Shown here: positions 8,100-16,473 of the stretch, one piece after another
Numbering within the stretch: the stretch's first letter is position 1
How the letters are laid out: every line of letters starts with the position of its first letter
DNA from: Myxococcales bacterium
Lineage (GTDB): Bacteria; Myxococcota_A; Polyangia; Palsa-1104; JAEUJZ01
Assembly (NCBI GenBank): GCA_016794365.1
Contig: JAEUKB010000018.1
Coordinates: forward strand, 1-59,949
Direction of reading: 5' to 3'
DNA: 59,949 nt
Made by a program: the position numbers and the translations under genes
The notes under the pieces: model-generated
Databases searched by the model: none
What the model was told of the DNA's origin: nothing
Seen by the model: only the letters and a program-made list of their open reading frames with translations

Positions 8100-9650
8100 C
8101 TATCTGTTAAGAGAGAATTTCCCGTCTTTGTAGTGAATTCTGTACCCATTGTATCCCACAATCCAAACATCGGATGTACTGACGCCGTGGACTGCTGTGG
8201 TGACAAAATTGTCCAATGGTACTCTATAAAATGAGTCGATTCCTAGATCATTCCATGGTGTTGCTGTTTTGGTAACTAAATGTAATGTCTGTGAGATCCT
8301 TACTCCAAAAGCAATGGTCCAAATATCAGTCTGGGATGCACCCCAGATGACTCCAAACTTGTAACCCGAAGAGTCTCTGTTGTTAATTCCAGTGGGAAGA
8401 AATTCTGTTGTTGAATCGAGAGGTGGGGTTGATGTGATATGGAATAATCTATCTGATCCGAGCCATAGATCATTGTCACTTAGTCCAAAAATGGCGAAAT
8501 CATCACCAGTTGGTTTGCCATCTTCTGCCAGTGAGTTAAATATTCTGATATCGGGTCGTGGTGTTAGTGATATATTGTTTTGTTTAAAAATGGAATATGT
8601 GCTATATTTGAATTTTTCGATAACTGGTGCTTGTGTACCAGTTGTTTTTGTTCTCTCAATGGAAACTGAGCCTGATGTGTAGAAATTGTTTGGCAATGAA
8701 TAGATTCTTGTTGGCAAATAAGATGCTGAGTCAATTTTATATGTGCATGTCGAGCCTGCTGAGCACTTGAAGCGATGGATGCAGTCACTTAGCTGGATTG
8801 GCTGTGAAAAAATGGCTGTTTCCAGGTCGCCTAGCTGTTTCGCTGTGGCTTCATGGGGTACGTATTTGCCATTTGACTTGATTAGTTTTATTGCTTTTCT
8901 GACTAATCCTGGGACAATGCCAATGACCAGCAACTGGTCTTGTGTATTTGCCAGTGAAGTGATATCGGTCCAAATAATATTTTTTGAGAGATCAGCGGTG
9001 AGGCTCCATGGATTTCCGATGTCGATTTTTTCCCATGCGTTATTTGAATAATAGTAGATCGATGAGTTGTTTCCAATGGCGAATAGCGTATTGTCACTTG
9101 CTTTGTATAGCTTTGTAATGCTTGTGAATGTAGTGATTTTGTCTGTGGAATCGGATGGATTGGTGCCTTCAAAGATCTTCTGCTTCCAATAACATCCATC
9201 CCAATGAACCAGTGTTGTGCCAGCTGCCCATACATCATTTTCAGAGAGGGCTTGAACAGAAAATAGATCTTGAGCAATCGGATCGTCTGTGCGTTTCTCC
9301 AATGGAGTGTTGATTGTATAATCGCCGTTTTCGACAGAACCAAAAACGCCGCTCCAGCCAGCTAGCTCGCATTTGCTGTCTTTGCTTACAACACTCAGTC
9401 GAAGAGGTAGACCGCGCGTATCGAAAGGAATATTTACTTTGACGATTAGTGCATTTGATTCTTTCTGTTCTTGGCTGATTGGATCAATGCTGTAGCTTTT
9501 GTTGTCAATTGTTGCGCTGATTTTTATCTCTGCAGAGTTTTCTGGTATGTTACTAATGATCATTGTCAGACTTGAGCTGTTTGTACATGAAATAGAAGTG
9601 CCCAATAGCAATGACAGCAGCCCGTATTTGAAATGGCGAGAGAAGCGCAT
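8100..9650 (-). CDS. AT-rich lipoprotein with propeller-like repeats
   Basis: A 516-residue predicted lipoprotein. The start at 9650 is chosen because GAGGA lies five bases upstream and the signal MRFSRHFKYGLLSLLLGTSISC gives a lipobox cysteine. Four motifs of the type found in the 14-repeat protein at 23367-25163 are visible: SENDVWAAG...VHWDG, SDNDLWLGS, SQTDIWTIA and STSDVWIVG...IHYKDG, so the fold is probably a beta-propeller. The coding sequence is strikingly AT-richer than its neighbours, with many AAT, ATT and TTT codons, which argues for recent acquisition from a low-GC source. It is embedded in the kinase-TPR cluster with gaps of 15 and 20 bp, so it appears co-transcribed. The ligand is unknown. 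Confidence 0.8.
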   Translation of the reverse strand: MRFSRHFKYGLLSLLLGTSISCTNSSSLTMIISNIPENSAEIKISATIDNKSYSIDPISQEQKESNALIVKVNIPFDTRGLPLRLSVVSKDSKCELAGWSGVFGSVENGDYTINTPLEKRTDDPIAQDLFSVQALSENDVWAAGTTLVHWDGCYWKQKIFEGTNPSDSTDKITTFTSITKLYKASDNTLFAIGNNSSIYYYSNNAWEKIDIGNPWSLTADLSKNIIWTDITSLANTQDQLLVIGIVPGLVRKAIKLIKSNGKYVPHEATAKQLGDLETAIFSQPIQLSDCIHRFKCSAGSTCTYKIDSASYLPTRIYSLPNNFYTSGSVSIERTKTTGTQAPVIEKFKYSTYSIFKQNNISLTPRPDIRIFNSLAEDGKPTGDDFAIFGLSDNDLWLGSDRLFHITSTPPLDSTTEFLPTGINNRDSSGYKFGVIWGASQTDIWTIAFGVRISQTLHLVTKTATPWNDLGIDSFYRVPLDNFVTTAVHGVSTSDVWIVGYNGYRIHYKDGKFSLNR

Positions 9651-9665
9651 GGTTGTCCTCATAAA

Positions 9666-10835
9666 CTAGAAGTGAGAAATGGTTAAGGCCGGTTTCAGAT
9701 CGCGCTCGATGGCTTGGCCAGGAAGGCTGGTTCCACTCTGTCCCGCGACGACTCCGGCGGCGATTCCGGCACCGATTCCGGCGGCGGCGCCTCCGATGAT
9801 CGTCCAAAACCACCAGCGCTTGTAGATGGGCTTCTTTTGGTCCTGCTGCTCTTTTTGAAGCTGTGGCAGGTAGTCTTCTGCGCTCTTGCGCTCCGTCGCA
9901 AAGTCGGGAGGATGCGTGTCACGCAAAAAGCGCTGATAGGACGCGATCGCTTCACCCGTGGCACCCGCTTGACGGGCCGACTCGGCGATGCGGAAGGTGT
10001 AAATCGGTCGCGGCTCCGAGCGATACGCAGCCTGCCACGCGGCCATGGCTTGGGTGTGCTCGCCTGCGAGGGTGTGCTCCTCGGCTCGTCGCTCTTCGTC
10101 CATCGCGCGCAGATGCGACAGGTGACCGAGCACTTCCGGCTGGCGCTCTTCTCCCGTCGCGAGGTTTAGGTAGCGCTCGTACGAGAGGATCGCTTCGCGG
10201 CTCTGTCCGCCGATGCGCTGCGCCTCTGCAAGGTGGAACACATACAGCGGCTTTCCGTCGAGCTTGAACGCTTCTTCGGCCAGTGCTGCGGCTTTGGTGG
10301 TGTCTTTTTGCGCAAGCAGCTCTTTGGCTTGCTTATCAAGCTGCGCGGCGGCTTCGACCTTCAGCGTCGGGATGTGACGACGGCATTCGATTGCGATGTT
10401 GTCGTCGGGATCGCTCGCCATCACCTCTTCGTACAGCGTGAGTGCTTCTTTGGTGGCGCCGCCTTCGCGACAGGTCTGCGCCAGGTTAAACAGCGTCTCG
10501 ACCTGCGGACTGCTCTCGTAAGCCTTCTGGAGCGACTTGGCCGATTCCAGGTAGTTGTTTTCGTCGTAGGCCTTCTTCGCAGCAAGCAGGAACGTCCGTG
10601 CGGTCTTCTGTGCGTTTTTGTCGGCAGGCCCAGCCTTCGTCTGCGGCTTGGTGCAGAACTCTTTGGGAATCGCTGCTGCTGCGCTGCTCGCGGCACTGCT
10701 GGATGGCGCAGGCTCGTGCAGATCGGGCGCTCCAGCCTCCGCGACGCCAGCCCACAGCGATGCGACGATGACGACTCTCCATCCAACCCGCATCCACCGA
10801 GGCGAAGACGACGACCGCTTCCAATGCAAGCTCAC
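9666..10835 (-). CDS. Exported TPR-repeat protein with C-terminal membrane helix
   Basis: A 389-residue protein. The N-terminus has a signal or anchor segment (GWRVVIVASLWAGVAEAGAP), then a Ser/Ala linker. Residues about 65-320 carry tetratricopeptide repeats, for example AKKAYDENNYLESAKSLQKAYESSPQVETLFNLAQTCREGG and AEEAFKLDGKPLYVFHLAEAQRIGGQSREAILSYERYL, at least five in total. A Gly/Ala-rich membrane helix (FWTIIGGAAAGIGAGIAAGVVAG) is at about 345-367. Its start overlaps the kinase stop by ATGA, so it is translationally coupled to that kinase. Kinase plus TPR pairs are common in myxobacteria and suggest the TPR protein is a scaffold or target. Confidence 0.9.
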   Translation of the reverse strand: MSLHWKRSSSSPRWMRVGWRVVIVASLWAGVAEAGAPDLHEPAPSSSAASSAAAAIPKEFCTKPQTKAGPADKNAQKTARTFLLAAKKAYDENNYLESAKSLQKAYESSPQVETLFNLAQTCREGGATKEALTLYEEVMASDPDDNIAIECRRHIPTLKVEAAAQLDKQAKELLAQKDTTKAAALAEEAFKLDGKPLYVFHLAEAQRIGGQSREAILSYERYLNLATGEERQPEVLGHLSHLRAMDEERRAEEHTLAGEHTQAMAAWQAAYRSEPRPIYTFRIAESARQAGATGEAIASYQRFLRDTHPPDFATERKSAEDYLPQLQKEQQDQKKPIYKRWWFWTIIGGAAAGIGAGIAAGVVAGQSGTSLPGQAIERDLKPALTISHF

Positions 10836-12196
10836 GGAGCATTCCCTTTCTTCTTCTTCTTCGTGTGAAACAGCAAGACGTCGCTGGTACCCTTGTCTAC
10901 CAGCTTGCGAAGCGGGTCCAGAACGTCGCCTTTGTCGCCCTTGTCCCGCTTGCCGGGCTTGCCAAGCTTGGTCGTACCTTTGCCGCTGGGGGGCTTGGGT
11001 GTCGCTTCGGTGACCGGCTCGACGGGGCCTGTGCTTTTTGGTGTCTCGACGGAGGTGACGGCTTGCGGACCTTTGCTGCCCGCTTGCTCACTGGGCGCTT
11101 TCGGCGCTTCTGGGCCGCCGGTCTGTGGCGCGGTGACCTGGACCGGCTCGACGGGCTTGCCTGGTTTTTTGCCTCGCAGCAGCCACAGTCCCCCGCCCAG
11201 CCCGAGCAACAGCAGCATCGCGACTGTACCCGCCACGACGGACGTAGACAGCCGACGGGCTGGTGCCGCAACCATCGGTAGCACCGTCGAAGACGCTCGT
11301 CCGCCGAACATTGCTTCAAGCTGGGTGACGACGGATGCCATGCTCGGGCGCGAGGCCGCTTCTTTGTCCAGCATCTGGCCAATCAGCGACGCAAGTCCTG
11401 TCGGAATGCTCGCGGGCAGCGGCGGTGGCGGACGGACGATGTGCATGCGCAGCACAGCGGCCATCGACTCCGATACAAACGGCGGTGCGCCCGTCAGTAG
11501 CTCAAAGCTCATGACCCCGAGCGCATAGACATCGACGCGATCGTTGATGGTTGCGCTGCCTTCGCACTGCTCGGGGGCCATGTACGTTGGCGTGCCGATC
11601 GCGACTCCAGCGGTGGTTCGTCGTCCTTCGCCGCTCGGGTCTTCCAGTCTCGCAATCCCAAAGTCGAGGATTTTCGCCCGCTCTCCGCCGGCAGCTTCGC
11701 TGTCTTTGACCAAAAAGATGTTTTCCGGCTTCAGATCGCGATGGATGATGCCACGCTGATGCACCGCGTCGAGCGCCGACGCCACCTGACGAACCACCCG
11801 CGCCACATCTTCGAGTGGCATTCCGACGGGCTGGCCCTTCTGATGCTTTTCAAACCGTGACCACAGCGTCTCGCCTTCGAGCAGCTCCATCACGATGTAG
11901 ACTTGACCCTCGGCGGTGCGGTCAAAGTCGTAGATCTTGATAAGCCCCGGATGATTGACCATGCTTAGCAGCTTCGCTTCGTCGAAGAAGCGCTGGACAT
12001 GCTTGGGCTCACTCGACAGCTCGGGCTTGAGCAGCTTGACCGCTGCGCGCTGGCCGATCTCGACGTGAACGGCTTCAAACACGCTGCCCATCCCGCCTTC
12101 ACCGAGCTTGCGCACGACGCGATACTTGCCGATCCGCTGGTCCACAAGGTTGGGCGGAGCCTGTGGATCGCTGTGCGCAGTGACGGGCGTGTTCAT
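10832..12196 (-). CDS. Hanks-type Ser/Thr protein kinase with single membrane anchor
   Basis: A 454-residue kinase and first gene of the leftward cluster. The catalytic domain has GEGGMG (32-37), Lys54 (AAVKLL), HRDLKPEN (152-159), DFG (178-180) and a canonical APEQ, so it should be active. One membrane helix follows at about 320-345 ([23 protein letters not shown]). The outer part is Pro/Glu/Lys-rich and ends in a lysine-rich tail (KKKKKGNAP), without a recognisable sensor domain. It overlaps the TPR gene by 4 bp. The kinase is closely similar in design to the one at 6844-8079 but clearly diverged. Confidence 0.94.
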   Translation of the reverse strand: MNTPVTAHSDPQAPPNLVDQRIGKYRVVRKLGEGGMGSVFEAVHVEIGQRAAVKLLKPELSSEPKHVQRFFDEAKLLSMVNHPGLIKIYDFDRTAEGQVYIVMELLEGETLWSRFEKHQKGQPVGMPLEDVARVVRQVASALDAVHQRGIIHRDLKPENIFLVKDSEAAGGERAKILDFGIARLEDPSGEGRRTTAGVAIGTPTYMAPEQCEGSATINDRVDVYALGVMSFELLTGAPPFVSESMAAVLRMHIVRPPPPLPASIPTGLASLIGQMLDKEAASRPSMASVVTQLEAMFGGRASSTVLPMVAAPARRLSTSVVAGTVAMLLLLGLGGGLWLLRGKKPGKPVEPVQVTAPQTGGPEAPKAPSEQAGSKGPQAVTSVETPKSTGPVEPVTEATPKPPSGKGTTKLGKPGKRDKGDKGDVLDPLRKLVDKGTSDVLLFHTKKKKKGNAP

Positions 12197-12397
12197 GTTC
12201 CAGGTTCCGCTAGGGTGCGTCAGACACTTCTAATCAGAGCAATCATAGCAGATCTGGTCGAACCGCAGCTAGGGCAAACACGGGTGTTCTTCGTCGTGGA
12301 TGCGTGCAAAACGGAGCCGATGAAGTGGACTCTGCGAAAAGGTCTGACGGTGTCTGACATCCGTTAGGAATCGCAGTCCGCACAGAAGAAGAAGCGA

Positions 12398-12463
12398 AGG
12401 GAGTCGGAAGGGAGTCGAAAGGGAGTCGGAAGGGAGTCGCGCAGGAAGCGAAAGGGAGTCGAA
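12398..12463. repeat. Tandem repeat, 6 x 11 bp (AGGGAGTCGRA)
   Basis: Six 11-bp units at 12398, 12409, 12420, 12431, 12442 and 12453. Units 1-3 and 6 read AGGGAGTCGGA or AGGGAGTCGAA; unit 4 ends GCG and unit 5 is CAGGAAGCGAA. The array ends 6 bp before the trxA stop codon position, in the 3' flank of that leftward gene. The rest of the gap 12197-12397 holds no recognisable gene. Confidence 0.92.
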
Positions 12464-12469
12464 CAGAAA

Positions 12470-12838
12470 CTACTCTGCTTTGCCCTGCGCTTCGATCTCT
12501 TTGCGGACTTCATCCATGTTGAGTCCGCGCACTTGATCGAGCAGCTTGTCAATGGCTTGCGCGGGCAGCATTCCTGCTTGCTGGAACAGTCCGATGCCGT
12601 CGCGGAAGACCATTACGGTCGGAATCGAGCTGATGCCAAAAGATCCCGCCAGCTCTTGCTCTTCATCGGTGTTGACCTTGCCAAAGACCACATCGCTGTG
12701 ACGTTCGGCGGCGGACTCAAAGATCGGTGCGAAGGAACGACAAGGACCACACCACGGAGCCCAAAAGTCCAGGATCACAATGCCGGGCTTGGTCAGGGTC
12801 TGTTCCAGGTTTTGTTCGGTGATGACCACAGGTTTCAT
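12470..12838 (-). CDS. trxA: Thioredoxin
   Basis: A 122-residue cytoplasmic disulfide reductase. The active site is WAPWCGPCRSFAPIFE at about 28-43 (CGPC), preceded by VILDFWA, and the cis-proline turn is ISSIPTVMVFRDG. Length is slightly above the usual 105-110 because of a C-terminal charged extension (MDEVRKEIEAQGKAE). It is a single gene, with the permease gene upstream on the same strand (103-bp gap) and a strong palindrome in that gap. The start is the only ATG that gives a complete fold. Confidence 0.93.
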   Translation of the reverse strand: MKPVVITEQNLEQTLTKPGIVILDFWAPWCGPCRSFAPIFESAAERHSDVVFGKVNTDEEQELAGSFGISSIPTVMVFRDGIGLFQQAGMLPAQAIDKLLDQVRGLNMDEVRKEIEAQGKAE

Positions 12839-12922
12839 TGGTTTCTACCTTGGGTGCGAGTGGAACGAAGCGAGCAAGCAGGCCATAGCTTGCCAAAAGC
12901 GGAAAGAGATTTCTTTGCGGGC

Positions 12923-12943
12923 AAATGCAACATCATTGCATTT
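12923..12943. promoter_or_regulatory. Palindrome with 8-bp arms around TGCAA-CATCA-TTGCA
   Basis: Arms AAATGCAA and TTGCATTT are separated by CATCA. It lies 85-105 bp upstream of trxA and touches the permease stop codon. No T-run follows on the transcribed strand, so a standard terminator is unlikely. The core equals the motif upstream of the exported-protein gene at 6599, suggesting a common regulator. Confidence 0.5.
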
Positions 12944-14312
12944 ACAGTGAACCGCCCGTCGATAGCACGCGATGACGCGCCACCAAGTGATAGTACAGCG
13001 CGCACAGCGCAAACAGCACGGCGGTCAGGGTTCCAAGCAGCGGCTGACTGCGCAGCACAGCGATGAAACAGACCGCAGCCAGAACCAGCGCAAGCAGCGG
13101 AAAGATCGGATAGAGCGGCGCACGGAACGGTCTGGCAAGCTCTGGCTCTCGCTTGCGCAGCACGAGCAGAGACACCATGGACACCGCGTAAAGGAGTGTC
13201 GCTCCGATCGCGGACAGACTGATCGCTTGCTCGGTTTTGTCGAGGAGAACCACCAGCAAGCCAACGAGTCCGGGCACAATGACGGCCCAGATCGGCGTCT
13301 TCCGTTTCGGATGCAGATACGAAAGGAATGGGGGCAGATAGCCACCGCGTGACAGCGCAAAGACCTGACGCGAATAGCCCATCATGATTCCGTGAAACGA
13401 AGCGACAAGACCGAACAGTCCAATGTAGACCATCAGGTGGGTCAGGATATGATCCGGATGTAGCACCGTGGCCATCGCACGCGGCAAGGGAGACTCATCT
13501 TGGATCAGGTTTTCCGTCGAGGTCACTCCACTTGTACAGATGAGCGTGCCCAGGGCCAGACAGACCAGCGTACACAGTCCTGCGATGTAGCCGCGCGGAA
13601 TGTCGCGCTCTGGACAGACCACTTCTTCTGCGGACATTGCAACCCCTTCCAGCGCCAGATAGAACCAGATCGCAAACGGAAGCGCGGCAAAGATGCTTGG
13701 GATTCCTTTGGGAATCAGCGGCGTGGTGAGCAGATAGGACAGCTTCACATGCGGTCCGCAGATTCCGAAAAAGAGCAGCAGCTCAAACACCGCAAGACCT
13801 GTCACAAACAGCTCGAACGTGACGGCCAGCTCGACGCCCCAGCAGTTGATCGCTGCGAACAGAAAATACATGAGGACTGCGACTTCGATCTTGCCCAGCA
13901 TCGGCATCCGAAAGTGAACGTACGATCCAATCGCCAGGGCAATCGCGGGCGGAGCAAACACAAACTCGAGCAGCGTTGCACATCCGGCAAACAGTCCGCC
14001 CCACGGTCCAAGCGCACGTCGCGCGAACGCATAAGGCCCACCAGAGTGCGGAATGGCCGTCGATAGCTCGGTGTAGCTGAAGATAAAACAGACATACATC
14101 ACGGTGACAAACAGCACCGCGATCAGCATCCCAAACGGACTGGTTTCCTTCAGTCCGAAGTTCCAGCCAAAGTAGTCACCAGAGATCACAAGTCCCACCG
14201 CAATCGCCCACAGATGCAGCGGTCGCAGAAACTTTTTGAGCGCAGGCTGGGATGGGGACTGCGCGGGAGGAGTCGGCGCGTTGGCAGAAGCAGAAGGTGC
14301 AGCAAGGCTCAT
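12942..14312 (-). CDS. APC-family permease, ethanolamine permease-like
   Basis: A 456-residue inner-membrane transporter of the amino acid-polyamine-organocation superfamily with about 12 helices. The first helix region (LRPLHLWAIAVGLVISGDYFGWNFGL) and the next segments (FSYTELSTAIPHSGGPYAFARRALGPWGGLFAGCATLLEFVFAPPAIA) resemble ethanolamine permeases. EEVVCPERDIPRGY is a conserved cytoplasmic loop of this group. No ethanolamine ammonia-lyase genes are in the window, so the substrate is tentative and could be another small amine or amino acid. It has 18 bp to the CinA-like gene upstream and may be co-transcribed with it. Confidence 0.82.
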   Translation of the reverse strand: MSLAAPSASANAPTPPAQSPSQPALKKFLRPLHLWAIAVGLVISGDYFGWNFGLKETSPFGMLIAVLFVTVMYVCFIFSYTELSTAIPHSGGPYAFARRALGPWGGLFAGCATLLEFVFAPPAIALAIGSYVHFRMPMLGKIEVAVLMYFLFAAINCWGVELAVTFELFVTGLAVFELLLFFGICGPHVKLSYLLTTPLIPKGIPSIFAALPFAIWFYLALEGVAMSAEEVVCPERDIPRGYIAGLCTLVCLALGTLICTSGVTSTENLIQDESPLPRAMATVLHPDHILTHLMVYIGLFGLVASFHGIMMGYSRQVFALSRGGYLPPFLSYLHPKRKTPIWAVIVPGLVGLLVVLLDKTEQAISLSAIGATLLYAVSMVSLLVLRKREPELARPFRAPLYPIFPLLALVLAAVCFIAVLRSQPLLGTLTAVLFALCALYYHLVARHRVLSTGGSL

Positions 14313-14330
14313 GTGGATGATTCCTAACGC

Positions 14331-15068
14331 TTAGCTTGTGGTGACCACATGCGGAGCAATGATCTTGAGCAGCTCATCGACGGCAGCTTGCACGACTTGA
14401 GCGTCCTTTCCTTCCAGCGTAAGGAGTACGCGATGACCATCTTCCGCAGGCTGCATGCGCGGATAGGAACCGATCGCGACCTGTGGGAATCGCCGTGCGA
14501 TGTCTTCCAGCGGATCGCCAATCGGGCCTTCCTCACAGCGAACATAGACCTTGCGCAAGACAAACGGAGCATCGCGGAAGCGTTCGCGGATTGCGGCAAA
14601 CTTGCGACGGAAGATCTCTGGGATTCCCGGCAAGATGAAGACATTTTGCATTTGCACAACCGGCCAGCGCAGATCCGGTCCATCGATCAGCTCGGCTCCT
14701 TGCGGAACATCGGCCATGCGTAGGTTGCGCTCTGCAAGCGGAATGCTCTGTTGTTCGTAGTAGCCGCGCAGCAGCGCTTCCAAGCGGGGATGGCGAATCA
14801 CCGGAACGGAAAAGGCCGCAGCGATTCCTTCCATCGTGACATCGTCATGGGTGGGACCGACGCCACCGGAAGTGAAGACAGATTGATTGCGTGCAGCGAC
14901 GCGAGAGACAGCTTCTGCGATGCGCGGAACTTCATCGGGAACGACCGCGATCTCGGCCAGCTGGACGCCCAAGCTGCGCAGCTCAGAGATCAAAAACGGA
15001 GTGTTGGTGTCGATGATCTTGCCGGACAAGATCTCATTGCCGATGACGACCAGGGCGGAACTAGCCAT
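14331..15068 (-). CDS. CinA N-terminal (MoCF/molybdopterin-binding-like) protein
   Basis: A 245-residue protein covering the competence/damage-inducible CinA N-terminal domain. The motifs are VIGNEILSGKIIDTNTPFLISELRSLGV and TSGGVGPTHDDVTMEGIAAAF, the nucleotide/molybdopterin-type pocket of the MoaB/MogA fold. The C-terminal nicotinamide mononucleotide deamidase domain of full CinA (about 400 residues) is absent, so this is the short form seen in many bacteria and in eukaryotic FAD synthetase fusions. Likely a nucleotide-sugar pyrophosphatase or related hydrolase. It lies 18 bp upstream of the permease stop-to-start gap and 70 bp from the P450 gene. Confidence 0.87.
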   Translation of the reverse strand: MASSALVVIGNEILSGKIIDTNTPFLISELRSLGVQLAEIAVVPDEVPRIAEAVSRVAARNQSVFTSGGVGPTHDDVTMEGIAAAFSVPVIRHPRLEALLRGYYEQQSIPLAERNLRMADVPQGAELIDGPDLRWPVVQMQNVFILPGIPEIFRRKFAAIRERFRDAPFVLRKVYVRCEEGPIGDPLEDIARRFPQVAIGSYPRMQPAEDGHRVLLTLEGKDAQVVQAAVDELLKIIAPHVVTTS

Positions 15069-15138
15069 GGCGCGAGCATATCAGCAAGACGACGGCAAGC
15101 TACAGCCAGACTTTTGACGTGCTGCGTTGAGCGCTGCG

Positions 15139-16437
15139 TTAGCGTGCAAGCATCATGCGGATTCCACCTTTGGGACCGACGGTGCCAGCGCGATGCGTCA
15201 GCTTGACTTCTTCGGTCTCTAACAGCGCAAAGCGACACTGTTTCAAGATGGTATACAGCACGATCTTCATCTCGTACATCGCGAAGGCGGCTCCCAAACA
15301 GCGCCTGGCACCTCCGCCCCACGGTAGGAACTCAAACGGAGAGTAGGTCTTCCCGATGAAGCGCTCTGGCTCAAAGCGCTCTGGCTCTGGATAGATGGAA
15401 GGGAGTCGATGGGTTGCATAGGCTCCCGCAGCGACGACAGTTCCAACCGGAAGATCGTATCCCATCAGCTTCATCGGCTTCGCCAGCCTGCGATGAATCA
15501 CATGAATCGGCGGATACAGCCGCAGCGTTTCATTGATCACCGCTTCCAGATACGGCAGCTTGGCGATCGCATCTGTTTCCAGATCGAGTGGCAGCTTGTC
15601 GATCTCTTCATGCAGCTTGTCGAGCTTGTCGGGATGTTTGTGCAGAAGATAAAACGCCCACGCCAGCATCACCGCTGTCGTTTCATGTCCCGCAAACACA
15701 ATGGTCAGGAGCTGATCGAGGATCTCTTGATCGGACAGACTGTTTCCGTCTTCATCCTTGGCGTCCAGCAGCAGCGACAGAATGTCTTCTTTTGGCTCTT
15801 GGCTCTGTCGCCTTTCCGCAATCAGCGCAAAGACGTGCTCTTCCAGCCTGCGGAAGACCTTCTGAAAGCGTGCCCACGGTCCGATTCCGCCAAACTCATG
15901 CTGAAGGGGACGCAGAAAAATCAGCGGAGTAAACGAGCCAAGTAGCTCTAGCAGATCGGTGCGAAACTGCTCGACTCGTTCACTCTGCTCGACGCCAAAT
16001 ACCGCAAAGATGATCACATCCAGCGTGATGGCTTGCGTGGTGTAGATCATCGCAAACGGATTTCCTGGTGCCAGCCGCAGCGCCCATTCCGTTGCGGTCG
16101 TGCGCATCACATCACCGTAGCTGCGCATGCGTTGACCATGAAAGGGAGGCGCAAGGAGCTTACGCTGTCGTCGGTGTTGCGCACCGCTCGTGACCAATAC
16201 AGAGGTCCGAATCACCCGCCCAAAGGAGTCCGCAGCAGAGGCCGTAAACAGCTCTGGATCCGCAGTGAAGATCTCTTTGTTTCCTTCCGGAGAGATCGTG
16301 ATCACCATCGGACCAAATGCGCTGGGCATCGTCAGCGGATCACCGTAATCGCGTGCCATGTCCGCCAGCGTGTACGACAGATCGAACATCATCCGGATCA
16401 TCGCCAGCTTGCTTGGACCTTTGGGCAGCGTCGCCAT
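15139..16437 (-). CDS. Cytochrome P450
   Basis: A 432-residue soluble monooxygenase. The I-helix motif is FAGHETTAVMLAW, the K-helix ExxR is in NETLRLYPPIHV, and the haem loop is FEFLPWGGGARRCLGAAFAMYEM, with the Cys ligand in the standard FxxGxRxCxG frame. The N-terminus lacks a membrane anchor. The style resembles bacterial CYP families with broad lipid or terpenoid substrates; no biosynthetic cluster is nearby to narrow the substrate. No ferredoxin or reductase is adjacent. It is followed by the CinA-like gene on the same strand. Confidence 0.93.
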   Translation of the reverse strand: MATLPKGPSKLAMIRMMFDLSYTLADMARDYGDPLTMPSAFGPMVITISPEGNKEIFTADPELFTASAADSFGRVIRTSVLVTSGAQHRRQRKLLAPPFHGQRMRSYGDVMRTTATEWALRLAPGNPFAMIYTTQAITLDVIIFAVFGVEQSERVEQFRTDLLELLGSFTPLIFLRPLQHEFGGIGPWARFQKVFRRLEEHVFALIAERRQSQEPKEDILSLLLDAKDEDGNSLSDQEILDQLLTIVFAGHETTAVMLAWAFYLLHKHPDKLDKLHEEIDKLPLDLETDAIAKLPYLEAVINETLRLYPPIHVIHRRLAKPMKLMGYDLPVGTVVAAGAYATHRLPSIYPEPERFEPERFIGKTYSPFEFLPWGGGARRCLGAAFAMYEMKIVLYTILKQCRFALLETEEVKLTHRAGTVGPKGGIRMMLAR

Positions 16438-16473
16438 GACACCCTCTCGATTCGCTTGGTCTACAGCGCGAGT

